Shown here: positions 17,863 through 29,885 of the stretch, piece after piece
Layout: the number at the start of each line of letters is the position of its first letter
How positions within the stretch are numbered: position 1 is the first letter of the stretch
Source: Metapseudomonas boanensis
GTDB taxonomy: Bacteria > Pseudomonadota > Gammaproteobacteria > Pseudomonadales > Pseudomonadaceae
DNA length: 64,000 bases
Reading direction: 5' to 3'
NCBI RefSeq assembly: GCF_018704125.1
Contig: NZ_JAGTIS010000004.1
Location: forward strand, 1-64,000
The notes under the pieces: generated by a model
The model's database searches: none
Told to the model about the DNA's origin: nothing
What the model saw: the letters and a program-made list of their open reading frames with translations, nothing else
Translations under genes and position numbers: made by a program

Positions 17863-19185
17863 TCAGCCAAGCGAATCGAGCTGGACAAAGTAGTTCTGCC
17901 AGGCCCATTCCAGCTCACGGGGTGACAGCGGGCCGGAATCGTCCAGGTAGCGCTGGCGGTCCAGCGCCATCCCGAGCAGATCCCGTGGGTGGCAAGGCAC
18001 TAACGGCATGCCTTGAGGTTCATAGAGCCCCATCAGCACATAACGCAACAGGACTGGGTCGAAGGGGATGCCCAGACGCTCGGTTTCCTGGCGCCAGATG
18101 CGTTCGTACTCGTCTGGCTGCAGGTAGTTGAAGTGCAGCTTGTAGCCAATGCGCCGCAGGAAGGCCTCATCGGCCAACTCCAGCGGGTTGAGGTTGGTGG
18201 AAAACACCAGGACCAGGTCAAAGGGCAGTTCGCAATGGCGCCCGCCACCCAAGTTGAGAAAGTCGCGCTTCTCTTCCATGGGCACAATCCAGCGATTGAG
18301 CAACTCCGCCGGTGCCATGCGCTGGCGCCCCATATCGTCGATGATGAACAAGCCATTGCTGGCCTTGAGTTGCAAGGGCGCCTGGTATTGCCGGGAGAAC
18401 GGATCGTAGCGAATATCCAGCTGTTCCATGCTGAGCTCGCCGCCTGTTATGACAATCGGTCGTTTGCAGCATAGCAGGCGCCGGTCAATACCTTCGTCAA
18501 GCAGCAACTTGTTTGCCTGCGCGTTATCGTCCAGGCGCTGATGCACCTGAGGATCGTAGATCTCGATCACCGCTTCGTTAACGGCAATGGCGTGAGGAAC
18601 CCAGATGGCCTCACCAAACAGGCGAATCAGGCGAGAGCTGATATAGGTCTTACCCGTGCCTGCTGGCCCGTAAATCATGATGGCGCGCCCAGAGTTAAGT
18701 GCGACGCCCAACTGGTCGAGCATATTTTCTGACAGTACTACGCCTTGAAAGGCCGAATGCATGTCACGAGCGGTAATGCGGCCATGGTGAATGGTTTGCA
18801 CTTTGAGCAAGGAACGATAGGCGCTTACCGGAAAGGGGGCAGGTCCGATATAGCCACTGCGCGCCAAGGCATCTCGGGCGGTGCTGCGACCGCGCTCAGT
18901 CAGTCCATAGCGCAGGGCCTGCCCGCCGGTCTGACCCAATACCTCTATGCGACCGTCCTTGCGCAGGAAGGATAGAATCTCCTCCAGGACAGCACCGGTC
19001 AGCGCCAGGCGTTCGACCAAACGCGGCATATCCAGAACGCCGGCATCGTGCAAGTGCTTGCATACCAGATCGCCCAGGAAGTTGTCCGCCAGGCCGGTCT
19101 CGCGAATCGTGCGCGGTTGTGGGGCTAGGCGCTGTACGGCGTCCCGCTCACAAGCGTAGGCATTGCTGTCGCTGACGGCATACAT
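17863..19185 (-). CDS. AAA+ ATPase encoded in the Tad locus
   Basis: A 440-aa protein. Residues 30-115 look like a winged-helix region (LVERLALTGAVLEEILSFLR, then GLTERGRSTARDALA), a linker follows, and then an AAA+ module: Walker A GPAGTGKT (173-180), Walker B GLFIIDDMGRQ, a sensor-like LVFSTNLNPLELAD, and an arginine-bearing AFLRRIGYKLHF. It lies between the prepilin peptidase and rcpC, 15 bp and 12 bp away, so it is co-transcribed with pilus genes. It is not one of the standard Tad components (TadA is present separately). A chaperone or regulatory ATPase role is possible; the function is unknown to me. Confidence 0.85.
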   Translation of the reverse strand: MYAVSDSNAYACERDAVQRLAPQPRTIRETGLADNFLGDLVCKHLHDAGVLDMPRLVERLALTGAVLEEILSFLRKDGRIEVLGQTGGQALRYGLTERGRSTARDALARSGYIGPAPFPVSAYRSLLKVQTIHHGRITARDMHSAFQGVVLSENMLDQLGVALNSGRAIMIYGPAGTGKTYISSRLIRLFGEAIWVPHAIAVNEAVIEIYDPQVHQRLDDNAQANKLLLDEGIDRRLLCCKRPIVITGGELSMEQLDIRYDPFSRQYQAPLQLKASNGLFIIDDMGRQRMAPAELLNRWIVPMEEKRDFLNLGGGRHCELPFDLVLVFSTNLNPLELADEAFLRRIGYKLHFNYLQPDEYERIWRQETERLGIPFDPVLLRYVLMGLYEPQGMPLVPCHPRDLLGMALDRQRYLDDSGPLSPRELEWAWQNYFVQLDSLG

Positions 19186-19200
19186 GATTTTTCTCCCAGG

Positions 19201-19716
19201 CTACTGAGCGAAGGGTTTCCAAAGGTAACTAGCGAAGGTGCCCACAAGAATGGCAACGGCAAAAGGGAATCGCTGCCGAGAAGCATCATCTGGCTCTGGT
19301 TCAATGTATGTCCGTAATCCGAGCATCATCCAATACCTTTTAACAAAGCGCGCTAGCTGCCCCTTGTGAATCAAAATCAAACTACCAAGGATACTGCCAG
19401 CAACTAATGCTAAAAGTGCGGCTTCAAAAGCCCCTAACGGTCCAAGATAGCCACCAACCATTGCCATTAATTTCACATCACCAGCTGCCATACCCTTAAA
19501 AAAATAGAATGGAAAAAAAGTTGAAAATCCGACCAGAACACCTAATAAAAAATTCGAAACCCCCGACGCTCCCTTATCCAAAACGTAAAGAAGAAAGGAT
19601 GCCAAAATCCCAGTGAAGACCAATATGTTAGGAATTTTCTTGAAAGCACAATCCCAGACGGCTGCTAGTGAAACAAACAGAGAAAGCGCTATGATCGAAA
19701 AGTATGGATAGCTCAT
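19201..19716 (-). CDS. prepilin peptidase (TadV/CpaA type)
   Basis: A 171-aa membrane aspartyl protease that should cleave Flp prepilin and the TadE-like pseudopilins. The two catalytic Asp are visible: D22 in AVWDCAFKKIPN and the second in GMAAGDVKLMA. About five membrane segments are present and the length is normal for TadV. The gene is clearly A+T-richer than its neighbours, with rarer codons, which hints at separate acquisition. It lies between flp and the AAA+ ATPase. Confidence 0.92.
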   Translation of the reverse strand: MSYPYFSIIALSLFVSLAAVWDCAFKKIPNILVFTGILASFLLYVLDKGASGVSNFLLGVLVGFSTFFPFYFFKGMAAGDVKLMAMVGGYLGPLGAFEAALLALVAGSILGSLILIHKGQLARFVKRYWMMLGLRTYIEPEPDDASRQRFPFAVAILVGTFASYLWKPFAQ

Positions 19717-19769
19717 AGCGCCCCCCCTGGCTGATGCTCATATGTAGTGAGATCTACACTCAGAAATGC

Positions 19770-19976
19770 TCAATTGGGGCAGGTTTGACCACTGGTTTGA
19801 CCGAGGCAATTACTGAGTTTATCAATAGTTATTTCCACACCATCACCAAGCATTGTGAATGCCCCGGTCACCCCCAAGGCTACAAGGCCACCCGCGATCG
19901 CATACTCCACTACGGTCAGCCCCTCTTCATCCTCAATGAATTTCATCACCGATTGTTTGATTGCTTCAAAAGTCAT
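19770..19976 (-). CDS. flp: Flp pilin
   Basis: A 68-aa class IVb pilin with N-terminus MTFEAIKQSVMKFIEDEEG, the cleavage Gly, then LTVVEYAIAGGLVALGVTGAF with the Flp hallmark Glu-Tyr five and six residues after the cleavage point. The C-terminal tail (LSNCLGQTSGQTCPN) has two cysteines. I chose the start at 19976, with GAGG upstream, over 20060. It is first in the operon, as usual for the most highly expressed Tad gene. Confidence 0.93.
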   Translation of the reverse strand: MTFEAIKQSVMKFIEDEEGLTVVEYAIAGGLVALGVTGAFTMLGDGVEITIDKLSNCLGQTSGQTCPN

Positions 19977-20358
19977 TTCGCCCACCTCACTCACGTTTGT
20001 CTTTGCAAGGATTCGGCGGCACTGCTCGCCCCGCCTGTGATGGACCCTAGACCGGCCCAAAATCAGCGGTTAGGAGTTTTTTGCGGATCGATAGGACTTT
20101 TTTGCGGATTACAACGGAGCGGAAATCAATGGAAGTCAGGCCGGATGCGGCCTGAGCAGGCCTGGCGCCCCGCATAAAAAGAACCAAGGTGATTGGTCGG
20201 GCGACGAACGGAGTAGTCGCGCGGAAATCCCCTAGAAATGGGGGTCTCAGACCTGACTAGAACAGAAAGTGCAGGAAAACCTGACGGACAATAAGGGTTC
20301 GTTCTTTACACTGGTGGCACAGTGGCAATACTGCATCACGGGGAAGGGACAATAACGA
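19977..20358. promoter_or_regulatory. divergent flp / araC-type regulator control region
   Basis: This 382-bp gap holds the 5' ends of the Flp operon (minus) and the AraC-type gene (plus). It contains two 18-bp direct repeats (20071-20109), short inverted repeats (TCCCC TAGAAA TGGGG near 20228) and A+T-rich stretches. I see no strong sigma-70 consensus for flp, which fits activator dependence. Confidence 0.6.
20071..20109. repeat. paired 18-bp direct repeats, candidate activator sites
   Basis: TAGGAGTTTTTTGCGGAT (20071-20088) and TAGGACTTTTTTGCGGAT (20092-20109) differ at one base and start 21 bp apart, two helical turns. This is the geometry of tandem AraC-family half-sites. They end about 95 bp upstream of the flp start codon. 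Confidence 0.7.
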
Positions 20359-23657
<3,299 letters not shown>

Positions 23658-23708
23658 CTATGTCAACGTTAGCTGTTGCCCGGTCAGAGGCGTCAAACGG
23701 AGCGCCCC

Positions 23709-23763
23709 GTAGGAGCGAGCTTGCTCGCGAATCCGCGACATTCGCCAGCAAGCTGGCTCCTAC
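23709..23763. repeat. REPIN (paired REP palindromes)
   Basis: GTAGGAGCGAGCTTGCTCG at the left and its inverted partner ending GCTGGCTCCTAC at the right form an inverted pair of Pseudomonas REP sequences in the zipA-ligA gap. Confidence 0.9.
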
Positions 23764-23810
23764 AAGGGGCTCAGTCGGAGACAACGCTTGGTGCCGGCAT
23801 AGCCAAACGA

Positions 23811-23834
23811 AAAGAGCAGCCGGGGCTGCTCTTT
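23811..23834. terminator. terminator after zipA
   Basis: AAAGAGCAGC (23811-23820), a CGGG loop and GCTGCTCTTT (23825-23834) form a perfect 10-bp stem 17 bp past the zipA stop, with short T-runs on both strands. Confidence 0.75.
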
Positions 23835-23851
23835 TGGTCACTGGCGCGTGC

Positions 23852-24673
23852 TCAGCGTTTCTGGGTCAGGTGCTTGCGCTCGAACTCGACGATGCGCTGG
23901 CGGTAATGCTCGATGGTTTGCGCAGTCATCACGCTACGTTGGTCGTCCTTCAGCTCGCCATTCAGTTCTTGGGACAGCTTGCGGGCAGCGGCCACCATCA
24001 CATCGAAGGCCTGCTTCGGATGACGAGGGCCAGGCAGGCCGAGGAAGAAGCTGACGGCGCGGGTGCTGAAGTGGTCAATGTCGTCCAGGTCGAAGGTACC
24101 CGGCTTGACACCATTGGCCATGGAGAAAAGCACCTCGCCATTGCCCGCCATGCTTTCGTGACGATGGAAGATGTCCATCGAACCAAAACGCAGGCCACTT
24201 TCCAGGATGTTCTGCAGCAGAGCCGGGCCCTTGAAGCCATCGACGTCACGGGCGACCACGTTGATCACCAGCACTTCTTCGACTGGAACGTCCTGGGCTT
24301 CAGGCTGGGCCTTGGGATGCGACTTGCCATTCTTCTTGCCCTCATCGACGGGCGTCAGCAGGGTCGGCACTGGCTCGTCGAGGTTAAGGTCGCCTTGCTG
24401 CGGCTCGCCACGACGCTTGTTGAGATCGCGCGCACTCAGCGACGGCAGATCCTCCTCGTCCAGCGATGGCTCTTGATGCTGCTTGTCCTTGACCCGCACC
24501 GGGCCCAGCAGGTTTGGATCTTCTTCGTCATCCGGGGCATTGGACAAGCTGCGGTCCAGTTTGAACTTGAGCTTGCCTTTGCCGCCGCTCATGCGGCGCC
24601 AGCCATCGAACAGAATGCCGGCAATTACGATGATGCCAATGACGATCAGCCACTCGCGCAGACCGATATCCAT
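23852..24673 (-). CDS. zipA: cell division protein ZipA
   Basis: A 273-aa ZipA that anchors FtsZ to the inner membrane. It has an N-terminal helix [19 protein letters not shown], a basic stretch, a charged Pro/Glu-rich linker, and a C-terminal FtsZ-binding domain ([20 protein letters not shown] ... [23 protein letters not shown]). I chose the start at 24673 (AGGA 5 nt upstream), which puts the membrane helix at the N-terminus as in the family; the longer frame to 24784 would bury it. It lies between smc and ligA, the conserved pseudomonad order. Confidence 0.95.
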   Translation of the reverse strand: MDIGLREWLIVIGIIVIAGILFDGWRRMSGGKGKLKFKLDRSLSNAPDDEEDPNLLGPVRVKDKQHQEPSLDEEDLPSLSARDLNKRRGEPQQGDLNLDEPVPTLLTPVDEGKKNGKSHPKAQPEAQDVPVEEVLVINVVARDVDGFKGPALLQNILESGLRFGSMDIFHRHESMAGNGEVLFSMANGVKPGTFDLDDIDHFSTRAVSFFLGLPGPRHPKQAFDVMVAAARKLSQELNGELKDDQRSVMTAQTIEHYRQRIVEFERKHLTQKR

Positions 24674-24889
24674 GTAGTCCTGTATCCCCTGGTAAAAATG
24701 ACAAAAGGTAAAGAAAGGACATCCCGTCCCCTGAAACGTGGCGCCCAACTCCATGTTCTGAATGGCGTTTTCCACGTGCAACAAATTTGGGCATTAAGCT
24801 AGCACGGCCAGCCCAGCAGAGAAACCTCTGATAGGGCCCTACACGGCATGATCGGTGAATTTGTCCCGAAGAACCTACGCACCTGCCGA

Positions 24890-27800
24890 TCAGGCTTCAA
24901 CCAACGACAAGGCCTCCTCCACGTCCACCGCCACCAGGCGCGAGCAACCCGGCTCGTGCATGGTCACGCCCATCAACTGGTCAGCCATTTCCATGGCGAT
25001 CTTGTTGTGGGTGATATAGATGAATTGCACTTTCTCGGACATCTCCTTCACCAACCTTGCATAACGACCGACGTTGGCGTCATCCAGCGGGGCATCCACT
25101 TCATCCAGCATGCAGAAGGGTGCCGGATTGAGCTGGAAGATGGCGAAGACCAACGCCAGCGCAGTAAGCGCCTTCTCGCCACCGGAGAGGAGATGGATAG
25201 TGCTGTTTTTCTTGCCTGGCGGGCGCGCCATGATGGCGACACCGGTATCCAGCAGGTCTTCGCCGGTCAGTTCCAGATAGGCATGCCCGCCGCCGAAAAC
25301 CTTGGGGAACAACGCCTGGAGGCCAGCGTTGATCTGGTCGAAGGTTTCCTTGAAGCGGTTGCGGGTTTCCTTGTCGATCTTGCGGATGACATTTTCCAGC
25401 GTCTCCAACGCCTCCACCAGGTCATCGTTCTGCGCGTCCAGGTAGCGTTTACGCTCGGATTGTTGTTGGTACTCGTCGATCGCCGCCAGGTTTATCGGCC
25501 CCAGACGCTGGATGCGCGCAGCAAGGCGCTCCAGCTCTTCTTCCCAACCGGCCTCGGTAGCCTCACCGGGTAAGGTGGCGAGCACGCCGTGCAGGTCGTA
25601 GCCATCTTCGTGAAGCTGGTCCTGCAGGGCCTTGCGGCGCACGCTCAGGGCCTGCCATTCGAGACGCTGCTGCTCCAGCTGGCCACGCAAGAGCTGCGAT
25701 TGCTGCTCGGCCTGGGAGCGGCGTTTCTCGGCATCGCGCAGTTCGCGGTCGGCATCTTCCAGCGTCAATCTCGCCTGCTTCAATTCCTCTTCGACGCTCA
25801 TGCGTTTTTCCAGCAGCTCTTCCAGCTTCATGCGCAGCTCCTCGAGCGGTGCGGCGCCCTCCTCCAGATTGAGGCTGAGCTGCTCGCGGCGCTCGTTGAG
25901 ACGCTCGAACTGCAGGGCGAGGCGCTCCAGTGCCTGACGAGTGGAATCGTGCTGCGCCTTCAGCGAGCCGACTCGCACGGCCAACTGGTGGGCATGATCC
26001 TTGTGCTGCCGAGCTTCCTGACGGATGCGATCAAGCCGTTCGCGAAGGCCGTCACGCTGCGCCAATAGCTGCTCGCGCTGCTCGGTGTCGCTGGCCATGG
26101 CATCCAGGGCGTCTTGCAGGGTCAGGCGCGCTTCGCCCAACTGCTCGTGTTCGAGGGCGCGCTGCTCATCCAGTTCGCGCAGCTCATCCTCGAGGCGACG
26201 CCGACGCAGCGTCAGCTGCTCCATCTTGGCTTGCTGGGCAGAAAGTTGCGCCTTGAGCTCACCCTGGCTACGGGATTCTTCCTGCAACAGACGGCGTTGC
26301 TGCTCGCGGAATTCCTCTTGCTGGCGCTGACTGTCGCGCAATTGTTGCAGGCGCTCTTCAAGCAGCTCCAGCGAAGCCTCGCGCTCCTCGCGCTCGGCCT
26401 GTAGGCGCTCCAACTCCTGGCCACGCGCCAACAGCCCGCTCTCGGCCTCGCTGGCACGGCGCACGCGGAGGAAGTGGCGGCCAACCCAATAGCCATCGCG
26501 GCTGATCAGGCTTGCGCCCTCCCCCAGGCTCGCGCGCTGGGCCAATGCCTGGTCCAGGCTCTCCACCGGAATGACCTTGGCCAACCAGGGTGCCAGGTCG
26601 ATCGGCGCTTCCACCTTGTCCAGCAACGCTCCAGGCGCTCTAGCTCCGCTATGTGCGGCGTCCACCAGGCGCAGCTCACCCTGGCTGAACCCGCTCAGGT
26701 CGAGGCCAGCGAAGTCGTCCAGCAGTACCGCTTGCAGATCGGCGCCCAGCACCGTTTCCACCGCCAGCTCCCAGCCCTGCTCGACGCGCAGACCTTCCGC
26801 CAAGCGCGGTCGCTCAGCCAGTTGTTGATCACGCAGCCATTCGGCAGCGCCCGTGCCGGGATTCAGTGCGGCCTGCTGCAGCGCCTCCAGAGACGCAATG
26901 CGCCCATTCAGACGTTGCAGCTCGCCCTGGGCCTGCTGTTGAGACTGGCCGGCCTGTTGCAGCTCTTCGCGTAACGTTTCGAGTTGCTCCACCAGTGCCA
27001 ACTCAGCGACCTGAAGCTCCTCCAGACGCATGTCGCTGACAGCCAGTTGTTCGCTGAGATCAAGTACTGCGGCATCTTCCGGGTCGGCGGCCAGTTGGGC
27101 ACGCTCATCGTTGAGCCGGCGCCCACGCTCGAGCAGGCGCTCCAGGCTCTGCTCCAACTGCTGGATGCGTGACTGCTGCACTTCGGCCTGGCGGCGCGGC
27201 TCGGCGCTGCGCTGGTTGAAGGCGTCCCACTGCTCCTGCCAGGCGTGCATGCCGCCCTCGGCCTCTTCGAGTTGGGCCGTGGCTTCTTCAGCGGCGGCGG
27301 CGCTCATTTCCTGCTCGGGGCCGAGCATGTCCAACTCTTCGCTGAGGGTGGCCAGCAAGGTGCGGTCGTGCCCGAGATGGGACTCGGTTTCCTGGCGCGA
27401 GCGCTCGGCATCACGCAAGTCATCCTGCAACTGGCGAAGCCGCTGCTGGCCGTGCTGGATACTCTGCTCGACGCGGGCAATATCGCCGCCCACGGAATAG
27501 AAGCGACCCTGCACCAGGTTGAAGCGCTCGGACAATTCATGGTGGCCGTCACGCAGGCGCTCGATGCTGGCATCGGCATTGCGCTGTTCGGCCACCAGAG
27601 CCTCGAAACTGACCTCCTGGTTGCCGATCACCGCTTCGCGCTGTCCGACCTGCTCATTCAGCGCACTCCACTTCAGTGCGGCGAGCTGGGCCTTGAGCTG
27701 GCGCTCCTCGGCCTTGTATTCCTGGTACTTCTCGGCGGACTGAGCCTGGCGATGCAGGCGCTCGAGCTGGCGCTCGAGCTCTTCGCGCAGGTCGGACAGG

Positions 27801-28378
27801 CGCGCCAGGTTTTCCTGGGTGCGGCGGATGCGGCTCTCGGTTTCGCGGCGGCGCTCCTTGTACTTGGAAATGCCGGCGGCTTCCTCGATAAAGTTGCGCA
27901 GGTCTTCGGGCTTGGCCTCGATCAGCTTGGAGATCATGCCCTGCTCGATGATCGAATAGCTGCGCGGCCCGAGGCCAGTGCCGAGAAAGATGTCGGTGAT
28001 GTCACGACGACGGCACTTGGTGCCGTTGAGGAAATAGGTGTTCTGTCCATCGCGGCTGACGCGGCGGCGAATGGATATCTCGGCGAAAGCCGCGTATTCC
28101 CCAACCAGGCTGTTGTCGGAGTTGTCGAAGATCAGCTCGATACTGGCCTGGGCCACTGGTTTGCGGGTGTTGGAGCCGTTGAAGATGACGTCGGTCATCG
28201 ACTCGCCGCGCAGGTTCTTCGCCGAACTCTCGCCCATCACCCAGCGTACGGCGTCGATTATGTTCGACTTGCCGCAGCCGTTGGGGCCGACCACGGCCGC
28301 CATGTTGCTGGGAAAGCTGACCGTCGTCGGGTCGACGAAGGACTTGAACCCGGCCAGCTTGATGCTCTTCAACCGCAT
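24890..28378 (-). CDS. smc: chromosome segregation protein SMC
   Basis: A 1162-aa structural maintenance of chromosomes ATPase. The N-terminal head has Walker A at residues 31-39 (GPNGCGKSN) and the DEYRV-type RTQENLARL region. Long coiled coils flank a hinge around residues 500-650. The C-terminal head has the signature LLSGGEKALTALAL, Walker B FCMLDEVDAPLDDAN and ITHNKIAMEMAD. It compacts and segregates the chromosome with ScpAB, not in this window. It ends 216 bp before zipA and begins 13 bp after a gntR gene on the same strand. Confidence 0.98.
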   Translation of the reverse strand: MRLKSIKLAGFKSFVDPTTVSFPSNMAAVVGPNGCGKSNIIDAVRWVMGESSAKNLRGESMTDVIFNGSNTRKPVAQASIELIFDNSDNSLVGEYAAFAEISIRRRVSRDGQNTYFLNGTKCRRRDITDIFLGTGLGPRSYSIIEQGMISKLIEAKPEDLRNFIEEAAGISKYKERRRETESRIRRTQENLARLSDLREELERQLERLHRQAQSAEKYQEYKAEERQLKAQLAALKWSALNEQVGQREAVIGNQEVSFEALVAEQRNADASIERLRDGHHELSERFNLVQGRFYSVGGDIARVEQSIQHGQQRLRQLQDDLRDAERSRQETESHLGHDRTLLATLSEELDMLGPEQEMSAAAAEEATAQLEEAEGGMHAWQEQWDAFNQRSAEPRRQAEVQQSRIQQLEQSLERLLERGRRLNDERAQLAADPEDAAVLDLSEQLAVSDMRLEELQVAELALVEQLETLREELQQAGQSQQQAQGELQRLNGRIASLEALQQAALNPGTGAAEWLRDQQLAERPRLAEGLRVEQGWELAVETVLGADLQAVLLDDFAGLDLSGFSQGELRLVDAAHSGARAPGALLDKVEAPIDLAPWLAKVIPVESLDQALAQRASLGEGASLISRDGYWVGRHFLRVRRASEAESGLLARGQELERLQAEREEREASLELLEERLQQLRDSQRQQEEFREQQRRLLQEESRSQGELKAQLSAQQAKMEQLTLRRRRLEDELRELDEQRALEHEQLGEARLTLQDALDAMASDTEQREQLLAQRDGLRERLDRIRQEARQHKDHAHQLAVRVGSLKAQHDSTRQALERLALQFERLNERREQLSLNLEEGAAPLEELRMKLEELLEKRMSVEEELKQARLTLEDADRELRDAEKRRSQAEQQSQLLRGQLEQQRLEWQALSVRRKALQDQLHEDGYDLHGVLATLPGEATEAGWEEELERLAARIQRLGPINLAAIDEYQQQSERKRYLDAQNDDLVEALETLENVIRKIDKETRNRFKETFDQINAGLQALFPKVFGGGHAYLELTGEDLLDTGVAIMARPPGKKNSTIHLLSGGEKALTALALVFAIFQLNPAPFCMLDEVDAPLDDANVGRYARLVKEMSEKVQFIYITHNKIAMEMADQLMGVTMHEPGCSRLVAVDVEEALSLVEA

Positions 28379-28391
28379 CGGCGCGCCCTGC

Positions 28392-29051
28392 TCAACGCTC
28401 GGCCAGGGCTGCGAGCACCAGCCCGCAGTTCTGTTTGCCGTAACCGATCAGTACTTCTCGGATCCTGGCGGGATCGCGGGCAATGACCGCCTGCAGCAGC
28501 TCGGTGAACACCTCGATGAACTGCCCCATCTCGCCTTTACGACGCTCCAGGGCAATGTGGTAGGTGCGGCTGATGGCCGGCTGCAGGTTATCCAGGGTCT
28601 GCTGCAAGTACGGATTGTCGGCAAAAGGATAGGCGGCCTGCATGATCGAGAAACTGGCATCGACGAATGCATTGATGTCCTGCTTCAGCAAGCTATCGGC
28701 CAGACGTTGCTGGATGACCAGGAACGGCGCAAGATCGGCCTCGACTCGCCAGCGCTCGGCCACGGCATTGCCCAACAGGATGTAGAGCTCCATCACCAAG
28801 GTGTAGAGGCTACGCACATGCTGCGGGGTGAGCTCGGAGACCTGAGCACCGCGGCGCGGAAGGATATTGATCAAATGACGGCGCTCGAGGATCAGCAGCG
28901 CCTCGCGCACCGAACCGCGACTGACATTCAGCGACTGGGTGACTTTCTGCTCCTGAATGCGCTCCCGCTCCTTCAGCTCCCCGCGAATGATGCGTTCGGC
29001 CAGGTGGTGGGCAATCTGCTCAGCGAGGCTGTCCGGTGCCTTGAACGTCAT
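28392..29051 (-). CDS. GntR/FCD-family transcriptional regulator
   Basis: A 219-aa regulator with an N-terminal winged helix (SLAEQIAHHLAERIIRGELKERERI; LNVSRGSVREALLILERRHL) and a C-terminal FCD ligand domain from about 85. I chose the start at 29051 with AGGA 6 nt upstream; the longer frame to 29213 begins in non-coding DNA. It lies just upstream of smc and about 830 bp before the divergent xdhA. Regulation of xdh through the TGACTC palindrome is possible but unproven; it could equally act elsewhere. Confidence 0.9.
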   Translation of the reverse strand: MTFKAPDSLAEQIAHHLAERIIRGELKERERIQEQKVTQSLNVSRGSVREALLILERRHLINILPRRGAQVSELTPQHVRSLYTLVMELYILLGNAVAERWRVEADLAPFLVIQQRLADSLLKQDINAFVDASFSIMQAAYPFADNPYLQQTLDNLQPAISRTYHIALERRKGEMGQFIEVFTELLQAVIARDPARIREVLIGYGKQNCGLVLAALAER

Positions 29052-29408
29052 GGTTTTCCTTCGAACTTGAAAACGGCTGCACAGTGCGCCGAGGGGTTTC
29101 CACGGCAACGCTCCAGCGCCGACAGTACTACGGGTACCGGCAGGGAATGCAAGAGCGTGCGGGGTGTTGCCAGGCGCTGTAGCAGAACGCGTACAGGCGG
29201 CGAAGTGTAACACAGGGTGTTATGGGCTAAAGGTGACCGGTCGCGAGGTTTCAAACCTGAAGACCGCGCGCGGAACGGGTCGACCGGCGCAATGATCGTC
29301 CGACAATCCAACATCAGTACGGGGCATCAGCTGACCCGATCGCAGCAGGCTTGCCCCCTTCCTCAATTGATGCCGCACCTGGCTCCATCAAGCCAAAGCC
29401 CCCTGCAC

Positions 29409-29674
29409 GGGTAATGCTGTTCACATACGAAAAAACGCCGCTTTTCCTTCAGCAGGAGGGCAGCGTTTTTGGTTTTACATCATCACGAAGTTGTTTCTGT
29501 TGGGCAGGTATCTCTCGTAGGAGCGATCTCTGCTCGGGAACCTGCCTCCTTCGCGAGCAGAGCTCGCTCCTACGGGGCCTTCATACGGGCTGCGGGGTGG
29601 CAGACTGCTCCGAAGGCCGGCCACGCCCCTCCTCCTATGCGTTGCCGCCAATGCCTAAGTGAACAGCATTACCC
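29409..29674. mobile_element. 266-bp MITE-like element with 16-bp terminal inverted repeats
   Basis: The element begins GGGTAATGCTGTTCAC and ends GTGAACAGCATTACCC, a perfect 16-bp inverted repeat, and is flanked by TGCAC on both sides. Inside are a hairpin (AAAAAACGCCGCT ... GGCAGCGTTTTT) and a REP pair at 29517-29573. There is no transposase frame, so it is non-autonomous. A 143-bp relative, inverted, lies at 36302-36444. Confidence 0.8.
29517..29573. repeat. REPIN inside the MITE-like element
   Basis: GTAGGAGCGA at the left and TCGCTCCTAC at the right, with GCTCGGGAA and TTCGCGAGC inside, form an inverted REP pair. Confidence 0.75.
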
Positions 29675-29785
29675 TGCACGGGGGCTTTGGCGTTTCTACA
29701 CTGTCAGATAGGTGGCACGAATTGCGCTTGCGCTTGATCTAGAGCGGGTACGTAGGGCTAATAACTGAAACACATGAATATTTCC

Positions 29786-29799
29786 TGACTCAAGAGTCA
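29786..29799. promoter_or_regulatory. palindromic operator candidate upstream of xdhA
   Basis: TGACTCAAGAGTCA is a perfect 14-bp palindrome 87 bp before the xdhA start codon. A near-identical palindrome, TGACTCATGAGTCA, lies before the purine permease at 37746. A+T-rich sequence on both sides suggests a promoter. Confidence 0.65.
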
Positions 29800-29885
29800 A
29801 ATATTTATTGACCACAAAGTCAGACTTTCTTAAATTTGCCGCCATACGAGCCCTCGTAAAAACAATAAGTGCCTGGAGGTCGTCC

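Larger units (their letters stand above)
29392..29691. other. terminator-like stem-loop interrupted by an insertion
   Basis: GCCAAAGCCCCC (29392-29403) and its exact complement GGGGGCTTTGGC (29680-29691) would form a 12-bp stem with loop TGCAC if the 266-bp element between them were removed. TGCAC is present on both sides of the element, as a target duplication would be. Confidence 0.8.

Noticed and set aside
27245-28486. Plus-strand frame of 413 codons
   Set aside because: Antisense to smc; high-GC genomes give long antisense frames. Smc head motifs are intact.
28392-29213. Longer GntR start at 29213
   Set aside because: The extra 54 residues lack family similarity; ATG at 29051 has AGGA upstream and gives the normal GntR N-terminus.
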